Positions 16,755 through 24,236 of a stretch of DNA of 64,000 bases are shown here, in pieces. This DNA comes from Chitinophagaceae bacterium. GTDB taxonomy: Bacteria; Bacteroidota; Bacteroidia; Chitinophagales; Chitinophagaceae. The notes beneath the pieces are model-generated. The model had not been told where the DNA came from. It was given only the letters and a program-made list of their open reading frames with translations, and did no database searches. Location: positions 1,612,001-1,676,000 of the forward strand of contig JADKHN010000001.1 in assembly GCA_016721725.1 (NCBI GenBank), in the 5' to 3' direction. Position 1 is the first letter of the stretch, and each line of letters starts with the position of its first letter. The translations under genes were made by a program, and so were the position numbers.

Positions 16755-18188
16755 ATGGAGAAGGCTTTTGAAAAAGTATGGACCAATTGTTTAGAGATAA
16801 TCAAAGACATTGTTGAATGGCAGCATTTCAAAACATGGTTCGAACCGATCAAGCCCGTTGCTTTAAAAGAAAAAGTTCTCACGATCCAGGTTCCAAGCCA
16901 GTTCTTTTATGAGTATCTTGAAGAGCATTATGTTTCCTTGCTGGCAAAAACACTGAAGCGGGAATTAGGCGCTGCCGCCCGTTTGGAATACCGGATCATG
17001 GTGGACAGCGGTAACAGCAAGAACAAACCGTTAACGACGGATATTCCGGGACAAGGTTACAAATCATATTCAAACAACGAAATGGATTTCCCTCTTGTCA
17101 TAAACAATCCTGTTAAGAATCCCTTCGTGATACCGGGTCTCAAGAAGATGCAGATCGACCCTCAGCTCAATCCTTCCTATACATTCGATTATTTCATTGA
17201 AGGCGATTGCAACCGCGTTGCCCGCCGGGCCGGTAAGACCGTGGCCGAAAAGCCCGGAACCACTTCCTTCAACCCGCTGGTCATCTACGGCGGTGTAGGA
17301 TTGGGAAAGACCCACCTGGCCCAGGCCATCGGAAATGAAGTGAAACGTTTGCACAGCAATAAAGTGGTCTTATATGTGAGTTCCGAGAAATTCATCAACC
17401 AGTTCATCGATCACGGGCGGAACGGGGCCATCAACGATTTCATCCATTTTTACCAGCTGATCGATGTGCTGATCATCGATGACGTCCAGTTCTTCAACCG
17501 GGCGGAAAAATCACAGGACGCCTTCTTCTCCATTTTCAATCACCTTCACCAGAGCGGGAAACAGCTGATCCTCACCAGCGATAAGCCACCCAAGGACCTC
17601 GAGGGTGTGCAGGAAAGGCTGTTGAGCCGTTTCCGCTGGGGATTGAGCGCCGACCTCCAGGTGCCGGATTACGACACCAAGATCGAGATCCTGGAAAAGA
17701 AGATGAAGAACGACGGATTGGAGATGCCCCGTGAAGTGGTGAAATATATCGCATATAACATCAACAGTAACGTTCGGGAACTGGAAGGAGCCCTGATCTC
17801 ATTGTTGGCACAATCTTCGCTCAATAAAAGGGAAATAGACCTTGAGTTGGCAAAGAAAGTATTACGCAATTTCGTCAAATCATCCAGCAAAGAGATCACC
17901 ATCGATGCCATCCAGAAAATGGTCTGCGATTACTTTGATGTTCCCTACGATAAATTGCTCCAGAAGACCCGCAAACGGGAGATCGTCCAGGCCCGCCAGA
18001 TCACCATGTTCCTGGCCAAGGCGTTTACGAAGAACTCCCTGAAGACCATCGGCGAGCATTTCGGCGGCCGGGACCATACCACGGTGATCCACAGCTGCCA
18101 GACGGTGAAGGACCTGATGGATACCGACAGTCTTTTCAAGGAAAGCGTGATGGAGTTGCAGCAGAAGGTGCAGCTGGCGGCGATGTAA
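16755..18188 (+). CDS. dnaA: Chromosomal replication initiator protein DnaA
   Basis: 477 residues in the standard four-domain order. Domain I (about residues 1-80) has FKTWFEPIKP. A variable linker covers about 85-130. The AAA+ ATPase domain has Walker A GGVGLGKT (179-186), Walker B DVLIIDDVQFF and an intact sensor region ending in LLSRFRWGLSADL. The C-terminal DNA-binding domain carries the family signature GGRDHTTVIHSC. It binds DnaA boxes and opens the replication origin. The 138-base upstream spacer is very AT-rich and T-tract-rich but holds no recognisable TTATCCACA box, and dnaN is not adjacent, so the origin is probably not here. A terminator follows 26 bases after the stop. Confidence 0.98.
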   Translation: MEKAFEKVWTNCLEIIKDIVEWQHFKTWFEPIKPVALKEKVLTIQVPSQFFYEYLEEHYVSLLAKTLKRELGAAARLEYRIMVDSGNSKNKPLTTDIPGQGYKSYSNNEMDFPLVINNPVKNPFVIPGLKKMQIDPQLNPSYTFDYFIEGDCNRVARRAGKTVAEKPGTTSFNPLVIYGGVGLGKTHLAQAIGNEVKRLHSNKVVLYVSSEKFINQFIDHGRNGAINDFIHFYQLIDVLIIDDVQFFNRAEKSQDAFFSIFNHLHQSGKQLILTSDKPPKDLEGVQERLLSRFRWGLSADLQVPDYDTKIEILEKKMKNDGLEMPREVVKYIAYNINSNVRELEGALISLLAQSSLNKREIDLELAKKVLRNFVKSSSKEITIDAIQKMVCDYFDVPYDKLLQKTRKREIVQARQITMFLAKAFTKNSLKTIGEHFGGRDHTTVIHSCQTVKDLMDTDSLFKESVMELQQKVQLAAM

Positions 18189-18213
18189 AACAGGAATCAA
18201 CGAATCAATATAG

Positions 18214-18246
18214 AGATCCAGGCTTACCGGTCTGGATCTTTTATTT
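18214..18246 (+). terminator. Rho-independent terminator of dnaA
   Basis: AGATCCAG and CTGGATCT form a perfect 8-bp stem around GCTTACCGGT, followed by TTTTATTTG. It lies 26 bases past the dnaA stop codon. Confidence 0.85.
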
Positions 18247-18345
18247 GTATCACCGGGATTTATTTCTCTTATTTCCCATTTAGTTTTGGGGAATAAGCCG
18301 GTGAATTGTATTTTTGCCACCCCTTAATCAATATGGGGCAGGTTA

Positions 18346-18397
18346 GGAGAGGTTCCGCCAACCGGCGGACGCAAGGAACGGTTTGTAAGAGTTTTTT
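18346..18397 (+). other. Chimeric 5' fragment of tRNA-Ser with its D-arm replaced
   Basis: The fragment starts GGAGAGGT, identical to the acceptor strand of the tRNA-Ser at 18414, and after an insert resumes with AGGAACGGTTTG, identical to the tRNA-Ser bases leading into the anticodon. The D-arm region between them is replaced by a palindromic CCGCCAACCGGCGG element. The copy stops at the anticodon position and runs into a T-tract. It cannot fold as a tRNA. See the related 3' fragments at 18606-18946. Confidence 0.65.
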
Positions 18398-18413
18398 TAA
18401 ATAAAGGTATTTT

Positions 18414-18503
<90 letters not shown>

Positions 18504-18530
18504 AAAAGTTTTAAAGAAGATAACCAAGTT

Positions 18531-18605
18531 CGGGATGTAGCGTAGCCCGGTTATCGCGCCTGGTTTGGGACCAGGAGGTCGCAAGTTCGAATCTTGCCAT
18601 CCCGA
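18531..18605 (+). tRNA. tRNA-Pro (anticodon TGG)
   Basis: The acceptor stem CGGGATG pairs with CATCCCG, with an A discriminator. The anticodon arm CTGG-TTTGGGA-CCAG gives TGG, reading CCN proline codons. The T-arm is GCAAG-TTCGAAT-CTTGC. It is 28 bases after tRNA-Ser, probably in one transcript. CCA is not encoded. Its 3' half is reiterated in the array that follows. Confidence 0.95.
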
Positions 18606-18946
18606 CACAAACAGATCCTGCCTCGGCAGGTTTTGGTCCTTGGCATCCGACAAACAGATCCTGCCTCGGCAGGGTTTTTGTTTTCAGTCATATCGAAACG
18701 GTTTTGGACAGGGAGGTCGTCCCGCTTGATAGCGGGACCATCCCGACACAAACAGATCCTGCCTCGGCAGGGTTTTTTGTTTTCAGTCATATCGAAACGG
18801 TTTGGGACCAGGAGGTCGTCCCGCTTGATAGCGGGACCATCCCGACACAAGCAGATCCTGCCTCGGCAGGGTTTTTTGTTTTCAGTCATATCGAAACGGT
18901 TTGGGACCAGGAGGTCGTCCCGCTTGATAGCGGGACCATCCCGACA
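18606..18946 (+). repeat. 99-bp tandem array built from the tRNA-Pro 3' half plus terminator hairpins
   Basis: Each full unit holds, in order: a hairpin-and-T-tract block (CCTGCC-TC-GGCAGG then GTTTTTTG), a spacer (TTTTCAGTCATATCG), then GGTTTGGGACCAGGAGGTCG, which is identical to the anticodon loop, 3' anticodon stem and variable region of the tRNA-Pro at 18531. A 7-bp palindrome GTCCCGC-TTGATA-GCGGGAC follows where the T-arm should be, then CATCCCGACA, the tRNA 3' acceptor strand. The acceptor ends recur at 18741, 18840 and 18939, exactly 99 bases apart. The first unit, next to the real tRNA, is more divergent and contains an extra shortened copy. Four terminator hairpins occur in total. 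It encodes no credible protein. Confidence 0.85.
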
Positions 18947-19243
18947 GAAAGCCTCTTTGATTGATTTCTGAGAGTCTTTTGAAATCAGTAATTCGATACC
19001 GGCAATTGTTTCCTTGGTCTCCTGCCAATTTATCCTTTCTTATTTGATCTCCTCAAAACGGCTTGAAAACGGGTTTTCCAGGATCATACTAAATGGCAAA
19101 TCAGCAGAGTTTTTTTTGAGTAATACGATCCATCCCGCTTAGAAATCCGGGGTGGCCTTTGAACAGTAATACAATTGTTCTTAAAAGCATAAGGTTGTAT
19201 TGAATGGCTTCTGTTATCTTTAATAAGCTTAGCAAGTCTCAAG
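18947..19243. other. Intergenic region between the tRNA-derived array and the FGE-type gene
   Basis: 297 bases without a credible gene. Apart from the promoter-like sequence at 19195-19222 and short AT-rich stretches, nothing recognisable is seen. Confidence 0.5.
19195..19222 (+). promoter_or_regulatory. Possible promoter of the FGE-type lipoprotein gene
   Basis: TTG at 19195 and TATCTTTA at 19215-19222 resemble the Bacteroidota -33 and -7 elements with one mismatch in the latter. The spacing is 17 bases and the ATG is 21 bases further on. Confidence 0.4.
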
Positions 19244-20365
19244 ATGAAATATTTCAATTCCTTTGCTGCACTGATTTTTGCATTGATAAGTGCCTGCAAT
19301 GAACATCCGGATGCTGCAAAAGAAGCGGAACTGAAGAAAAAGGATTCTGCTCATAGCTGCATGAATGTTCCGTCAAGATTTGGAGCCGATAGCACGGCCG
19401 GTAATATCGCTTTCGGCGGCGATACCAGTTTTTCCGGGATGGTTTTGATACCCGGGGGTATGTTTGATATGGGAGCAGATAATAAGCAGGCCGATCCTGA
19501 TGAATACCCAAAGCACAAAGTACAGGTATCTTCATTCTATATTGATGTCACTGAAGTAACCAATAAACAGTTCAGGGCATTTGTGGATGCCACTGGTTAT
19601 ATAACGACTGCAGAAAAAAAACCGGATTGGGAAGAGATGAAGAAGACGGTTCCTCCGGGCACTCCAAAACCTCCGGACAGTGTTTTAGCAGCCGCATCGT
19701 TGGTTTTCAAACCTTCGGCAGGGCCGGTTGATCTGCAGGATTACAACCAATGGTGGCGCTGGGTAAAAGGGGCCGATTGGAAACATCCTCAAGGACCCGG
19801 CAGTTCCATAAAAGGTAAAGATGATTACCCGGTTGTTCAGGTTAGCTGGGATGATGCCATGGCCTATTGTACATGGGCCGGTAAGCGCCCGCCAACAGAA
19901 GCCGAGTGGGAGTTTGCTGCCAGGGGAGGCCTTGTAAACAATATCTATTCCTGGGGCAACGAACACGTAAATACCGGCAAACCAAAGTGCAATAGTTGGG
20001 AAGGTAAGTTCCCTTACCTGAACGAGCAGAAGGACGGTTTCATGACCTTGGCGCCGGTTAGATCATTTGCACCCAATGGGTATGGATTGTATGATGTAGC
20101 GGGAAATGTGTGGGAATGGTGCAGCGACCTGTACCATTATGGTTATTACAAGGAACTGGATGGCAAGTTATCCGTAAACCCGGAAGGCCCTTCAGTTTCA
20201 TACGATCCGCAAGAGCCCTTGGCTGAAAAGAGAAGCCTCCGTGGAGGAAGTTTTTTATGCCATGATGGTTATTGCAGCGGATACCGGGTGGCGCGCAGGA
20301 TGAAGAGCAGCCATGATACCGGGTTGGAACATACCGGGTTCCGGTGTGTGAAAGATGCCCGGTAG
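19244..20365 (+). CDS. Formylglycine-generating-enzyme-type lipoprotein (SUMF1 family)
   Basis: 373 residues. The signal peptide ends in a lipobox (ALISAC, Cys18), predicting a lipoprotein beyond the inner membrane. The FGE/SUMF1 domain runs from GMVLIPGGMFDMG (about residue 65) to the end. Landmarks include DVTEVTNKQF, VVQVSWDDAMAYC, RPPTEAEWEFAARGG and GNVWEWCSD. Near the C-terminus, GGSFLCHDGYCSGYRVA contains two cysteines five residues apart (Cys339 and Cys344), aligning with the catalytic CHRSYC pair of human FGE, which oxidises sulfatase cysteine to formylglycine. Many bacterial SUMF1-fold lipoproteins lack this pair, so catalytic competence is plausible here. No sulfatase gene is in the window. 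It converges on the Lrp gene. Confidence 0.85.
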   Translation: MKYFNSFAALIFALISACNEHPDAAKEAELKKKDSAHSCMNVPSRFGADSTAGNIAFGGDTSFSGMVLIPGGMFDMGADNKQADPDEYPKHKVQVSSFYIDVTEVTNKQFRAFVDATGYITTAEKKPDWEEMKKTVPPGTPKPPDSVLAAASLVFKPSAGPVDLQDYNQWWRWVKGADWKHPQGPGSSIKGKDDYPVVQVSWDDAMAYCTWAGKRPPTEAEWEFAARGGLVNNIYSWGNEHVNTGKPKCNSWEGKFPYLNEQKDGFMTLAPVRSFAPNGYGLYDVAGNVWEWCSDLYHYGYYKELDGKLSVNPEGPSVSYDPQEPLAEKRSLRGGSFLCHDGYCSGYRVARRMKSSHDTGLEHTGFRCVKDAR

Positions 20366-20436
20366 ATCCCCATAGAAAACGGTCCGTATCTTCAGCAAAG
20401 TAAATAACAGGGAAGCGGCTGAGTTGGCTTCATTTT

Positions 20437-20910
20437 TCATTTCAGCAAATTCAGATCGGGCTGTGCGTATTTATAGACCTTGAAGTAAATGGTGGTCTTG
20501 GTCTGATAGACACCTTCGATCTTCGACAGTTCATTCACGAACTGGACCAGGTGCTCATTATCCCGGCACATCACATCCACTTCCAGGTCATAATCGCCAG
20601 AGGTCATGGCCAGGAAACTCACTTCCGACAGTTTGGCGATCTTCTGAGCCACTTTCTCTTTCAAGGTGGCGGGCCTTACATATACGGCGATATGTGCATA
20701 GGAACGAAAACCAACTTTTTCCGGGTCAACCCGCCCGATGATGTTGATGGTGCCTTCCTCAATGAGTTTATTGAAACGGGTGCGTATGGTGCCAATGGAT
20801 ACTTTAAGTTTCTCCGCGATCACGGTGAAAGACATGCGCCCGTCTTTCTGTAAATAAGACAGGATCGCGAAATCAAGGTCATCGAGGATGAGGTTGGCCG
20901 GTTTGCTCAT
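20437..20910 (-). CDS. Lrp/AsnC-family transcriptional regulator
   Basis: 157 residues. The N-terminal winged helix-turn-helix (LDDLDFAILSYLQKDGRMSF, then KLKVSIGTIRTRFNKLIEEG, residues about 8-55) and C-terminal RAM/AsnC ligand-binding ferredoxin-like domain (residues about 68-150, VSFLAMTSGDYDLEVDV) are both complete. Such proteins bind DNA as dimers to octamers and respond to amino acids or related small molecules. The gene is divergent from the pyrimidine-degradation operon, with a 112-base shared region holding AT-rich palindromes. A role in controlling that operon, perhaps sensing beta-alanine or a pyrimidine intermediate, is my inference from position. Confidence 0.9.
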   Translation of the reverse strand: MSKPANLILDDLDFAILSYLQKDGRMSFTVIAEKLKVSIGTIRTRFNKLIEEGTINIIGRVDPEKVGFRSYAHIAVYVRPATLKEKVAQKIAKLSEVSFLAMTSGDYDLEVDVMCRDNEHLVQFVNELSKIEGVYQTKTTIYFKVYKYAQPDLNLLK

Positions 20911-20935
20911 GCGGTTTGGAATCGACTTAGAGAAT

Positions 20936-20976
20936 AAAAATAGTATTTTTATTTGGGCAATAAATCAAAATATTTT
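20936..20976. promoter_or_regulatory. AT-rich palindromes, candidate Lrp-type operator
   Basis: AAAAATA-G-TATTTTT at 20936-20950 is a perfect 7-bp inverted repeat, and AAAATATTTT at 20967-20976 is a perfect palindrome. Their centres are about 28 bases apart. They lie midway between the Lrp gene and the mmsA-like gene. Lrp-family sites are typically degenerate AT-rich palindromes, so assignment is by position and symmetry only. Confidence 0.4.
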
Positions 20977-21022
20977 AAATTACTTACTTATTTCTGCAAA
21001 ATTTATAGTTTAAACCCAAAAT

Positions 21023-22480
21023 ATGAAATATCCAGCCATACAGAATTATGTACACGGGAGTTTTGTGAACCCGTCAACCAGCAAGACCCTGGACGTGATC
21101 TCGCCGATCGACGGAACCCTGCTTTCCACTGTACCCCTGTCTTCCGCAAAAGACCTGGATGATGCGGTAAAGTCCGCCGCAGCTGCATTCCCGGCCTGGA
21201 GCCGCACACCCATCAAAGAGCGTGTACAGGTCTTCTTCCGGTATAAGACCTTACTGGAAAAGCATCTGAAGGAACTGGCCGAACTCTGTAGTGAAGAGAA
21301 TGGCAAGACCTACGGTGAATCGGTGGCCGAGATCGAGAAATGCATCGAGCTGACCGAATTCGCCACTTCATTGCCCCAACTGGTCACGGGGGAAGTGCTG
21401 GAAGTGAGCCGGGGCGTTGAATGCCGAACCGAGCATGCTCCGCTGGGAGTGGTGGCCTCCATCGTGCCCTTCAATTTTCCTTCGATGGTGCCTAACTGGA
21501 CCCTGCCCAATGCCATCGCCCTCGGGAATTGCCTGATCATGAAACCCTCGGAAAAAGTACCGTTGAGCTGCGGCAGGCTGGCCGAATTGCTGAAAGAAGC
21601 GGGGCTGCCGGATGGCGTATTCAATATTGTGCATGGGGATGTGGAGATCGTGGAAGCCATCTGCGATCACCCCGGTATTGAGGCGGTTTCCTTTGTGGGT
21701 TCAACCAAAGTGGCCAAGATCGTGTATCAGCGGGCCACGTCGAATTTAAAAAGATGTCTCGCTTTAGGCGGAGCGAAAAATCACCTGATGGTATTGCCCG
21801 ATGCGATACCCGGCATGACGGCGCAGAATGTGGCCGCTTCGATGAGCGGATGCGCCGGACAGCGTTGCATGGCCGCTTCCGCCATGATCGGCGTGGGCAA
21901 TGTGGACGCCATCATTGATAAGATCTGCGATGAAGCGAGAAAGATCATCCCCGGTGAGAACCTGGGCGCGGTGATCAATAAAGCATCACAGGAACGCATC
22001 GAAGGATATATCACCGAAGCCGAAAAGAACGGGGCGAAGATCTTGGTCGATGGACGTAATGCCAAAGTCAAAGGAAAAGAGGGAGGCACCTATGTGGGTC
22101 CGACCGTGATCGATTTTGTTACTCCCGACATGAGCGTGGCGAAAGAAGAGATCTTCGGCCCGGTCATTTCCATCATGCGGACCAATACCGTGGATGAGGC
22201 CCTGGCCATTGAAAACGCCAATCCTTACGGGAATGCCGCTTCGGTCTTCACCCAGAACGGCGGTATGGCCCGATACATCATCGAAAGGGCCAGCGCGGGC
22301 ATGATCGGGGTGAATGTGGGTGTTCCGGTTCCCCGGGAGCCTTTCTCCTTCGGTGGATGGAATGAAAGCAAATTCGGAGTGGGGGATATCACCGGTAAAA
22401 GTTCCATTGAATTCTGGACCAAGTTGAAAAAAAGCACCATCAAGTGGAATGCGGAAGCCGGAGTGAACTGGATGAGTTGA
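21023..22480 (+). CDS. mmsA: CoA-acylating (methyl)malonate-semialdehyde dehydrogenase
   Basis: 485 residues, the usual MmsA/IolA length. It converts malonate semialdehyde or methylmalonate semialdehyde, with NAD+ and CoA, to acetyl-CoA or propionyl-CoA. The MmsA-specific active-site block SGCAGQRCMAAS is present with the nucleophile at Cys282, together with the aldehyde dehydrogenase landmarks PFNFPSMVPNWTLPNA, FVGSTKVA and the closing FTQNGG and REPFSFGG motifs. It is the first gene of the pyrimidine-degradation locus and would perform the last step, oxidising the semialdehyde made by the downstream aminotransferase. The start is set by an A-rich leader (ACCCAAAAT) right before the ATG. Confidence 0.92.
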   Translation: MKYPAIQNYVHGSFVNPSTSKTLDVISPIDGTLLSTVPLSSAKDLDDAVKSAAAAFPAWSRTPIKERVQVFFRYKTLLEKHLKELAELCSEENGKTYGESVAEIEKCIELTEFATSLPQLVTGEVLEVSRGVECRTEHAPLGVVASIVPFNFPSMVPNWTLPNAIALGNCLIMKPSEKVPLSCGRLAELLKEAGLPDGVFNIVHGDVEIVEAICDHPGIEAVSFVGSTKVAKIVYQRATSNLKRCLALGGAKNHLMVLPDAIPGMTAQNVAASMSGCAGQRCMAASAMIGVGNVDAIIDKICDEARKIIPGENLGAVINKASQERIEGYITEAEKNGAKILVDGRNAKVKGKEGGTYVGPTVIDFVTPDMSVAKEEIFGPVISIMRTNTVDEALAIENANPYGNAASVFTQNGGMARYIIERASAGMIGVNVGVPVPREPFSFGGWNESKFGVGDITGKSSIEFWTKLKKSTIKWNAEAGVNWMS

Positions 22481-22812
22481 TGGCCCCCTCTATCTCCCCC
22501 GAAGGGGGAGGAAAAGTAGGAGATATAAGCGAAGATTGGTGCGATGAATAGTGTATGAAACCATGAAATGTTTTTCGAATTATTGATGTAATAAGAATGG
22601 CAGATAAATTAAAAGCTTAAGTGCCTGGATTTTTTCGCTGCACCGCTCTCTTTTCTTTCGGCGAGGAGGATGGAGGGTGAGGCCCGGTGTGATTGCAGGG
22701 CAGTTCAAGAGTGGTATGCTTTATAAAAGATAGACTCAACCCTGTCCGAATGAATTCTTACAGGCGGGGATGAAGCCAAGAAAATAAAAGTCGGGAACAA
22801 AAAATATATTTT
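22481..22812. other. Intergenic region with a GC-rich palindrome
   Basis: 332 bases without a credible gene. Near the start, CTCCCCC-GAA-GGGGGAG forms a 7-bp stem (about 22492-22510), related in style to the hairpins at 48595-48814 and 55975-55995. The rest is mixed sequence, becoming A-rich just before the ATG at 22813. No terminator T-tract or perfect promoter motif is seen, so whether mmsA and the aminotransferase share a transcript is unclear. Confidence 0.5.
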
Positions 22813-24159
22813 ATGAGTACTAAAACAATTTCAGAGGCAACAGAGATCATCCAAAATAATATGGATCATACTTTGTTTAGCTGGAGCAAGCAAAAAGGTA
22901 TTGCACCCATTGCGATAAAACATGCCGCGGGTGTTTATTTATATGACTATGACGACAACCGCATCATTGATTTCTCCTCGGGATTGATGAATGTGAATAT
23001 CGGGCATGGCGATCAGCGGATCACCGAGGCGGTAGTGAAGCAAATGCGGGAAGTGGCCTATGTAACCCCGAGTTGCGTGACAAAAGTTCGCGGTGATCTG
23101 GGTAAGAAACTCGCGGAGATCTGTCCGGGCGATCTGAATAAAGCCTTCTTCACCCTTTGTGGTGCAACCTCGATCGAAAATGCGATCAAGCTGGCCCGCC
23201 TGTACACCGGCCGACACAAGATCATCACCCGTTATCAATCCTATCACGGTGCATCCATCGGTGCCATGAGTGCCAGTGGGGATCCCCGCCGCTTACCAGT
23301 GGACGATCAGCAGGCACCCAACTTCATTCATATCGATATCCCGATCGCATACCGCTGGCCTTACGGAGAGGGCAGCCTGTTGAAAGAAACCGTGGCCCAA
23401 CTGGAACGTACCATTGCGTATGAAGGTCCGGCCAATATCGCGGCCATATTGCTGGAAGGTGAATCGGGTTCTTCGGGATGCCTGAAGTACCCGGTCGGAT
23501 ACCTGAAAGCCGTCCGGGAGATCTGTAATAAGCACGGTATTCTGTTGATCATGGATGAAGTGATGAGCGGATTCGGACGCACCGGCAAATGGTTCGGATT
23601 CCAGCATCATGATATCATCCCCGATATGATCGCCATGGCGAAAGGCCTCACCTGCGGATACCTGCCCTTTGGCTGTTTGATGGTGAGCGACAAGATCGCA
23701 GCGAAGTTTGATGATACGGTACTTTCACTCGGACTCACTTATTCGGCCCACCCGGTCAGCTGTGCGGCGGCTTTGGAAACCCTGAAGATCTATGAAGACG
23801 ACTTGCTGATCGAAAATGCCGCAGAAATGGGACGATATGTGGAAGGACAGGTGGAGCTGTTGAAAGCAAAACATCCCTCCATCGGCGAATTCCGCAATAC
23901 CGGATTATTGGGCTGCATCGAACTGGTGAAGAACAGAATTACCAAAGAACCGATGGCTCCTTTCAATGCCAGGCCGGATGAAATGATGGTGATGAACAAA
24001 GTGGCCGCCAAGATCAAAGAACTGGGCATGTACACATTTGTGCGTTGGAATTATATCTTCATAGCGCCGCCGCTTTGCATCACGAAAGTGCAGATCGACG
24101 AAGGTTTGGCGATCATCAGTGAAGCGATAAAAATAGCTGATGAGCATTATGTTGAATGA
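22813..24159 (+). CDS. Class III aminotransferase, probable beta-alanine/3-aminoisobutyrate transaminase
   Basis: 448 residues of the omega-aminotransferase fold. IDFSSGLMNVNIGHGD sits in the N-terminal substrate loop, the cofactor aspartate is in LLIMDEVMSGFGRTGK (Asp248) and the PLP lysine is in MIAMAKGLTCGYLP (Lys277). The C-terminal domain is complete. Class III enzymes of this type move the amino group of omega-amino acids to pyruvate or 2-oxoglutarate. Its place between the semialdehyde dehydrogenase and the dihydropyrimidine enzymes points to beta-alanine and 3-aminoisobutyrate as substrates; that is inference from context. The leader AACAAAAAATATATTTT is strongly A-rich. A hairpin follows just after the stop codon. 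Confidence 0.88.
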   Translation: MSTKTISEATEIIQNNMDHTLFSWSKQKGIAPIAIKHAAGVYLYDYDDNRIIDFSSGLMNVNIGHGDQRITEAVVKQMREVAYVTPSCVTKVRGDLGKKLAEICPGDLNKAFFTLCGATSIENAIKLARLYTGRHKIITRYQSYHGASIGAMSASGDPRRLPVDDQQAPNFIHIDIPIAYRWPYGEGSLLKETVAQLERTIAYEGPANIAAILLEGESGSSGCLKYPVGYLKAVREICNKHGILLIMDEVMSGFGRTGKWFGFQHHDIIPDMIAMAKGLTCGYLPFGCLMVSDKIAAKFDDTVLSLGLTYSAHPVSCAAALETLKIYEDDLLIENAAEMGRYVEGQVELLKAKHPSIGEFRNTGLLGCIELVKNRITKEPMAPFNARPDEMMVMNKVAAKIKELGMYTFVRWNYIFIAPPLCITKVQIDEGLAIISEAIKIADEHYVE

Positions 24160-24167
24160 TGAACCCG

Positions 24168-24188
24168 CCTGCCGGACGGGCAGGTTTT
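24168..24188 (+). terminator. Hairpin with T-tract after the aminotransferase
   Basis: CCTGCC and GGCAGG pair around GGACG and are followed by TTTT. It sits 9 bases after the stop, inside the operon, so it may weaken rather than end transcription. The stem arms are the same CCTGCC/GGCAGG used in the tRNA-derived array at 18606-18946. Confidence 0.5.
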
Positions 24189-24236
24189 GAATTATGGCGT
24201 TTACATTTCATCATTTGAAATTCAAAATAATTACCA

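Noticed and set aside
18606..18946. CRISPR array
   Set aside because: The repeats are contiguous with no unique spacers, and no cas gene is present.
18551..18964. Repeat-containing frames on both strands over the 99-bp array (repeated PCRGRICLCRDG and similar)
   Set aside because: They exist only because the unit is 99 bases, a multiple of three. They cross four terminators and tRNA pieces and have no start signal.
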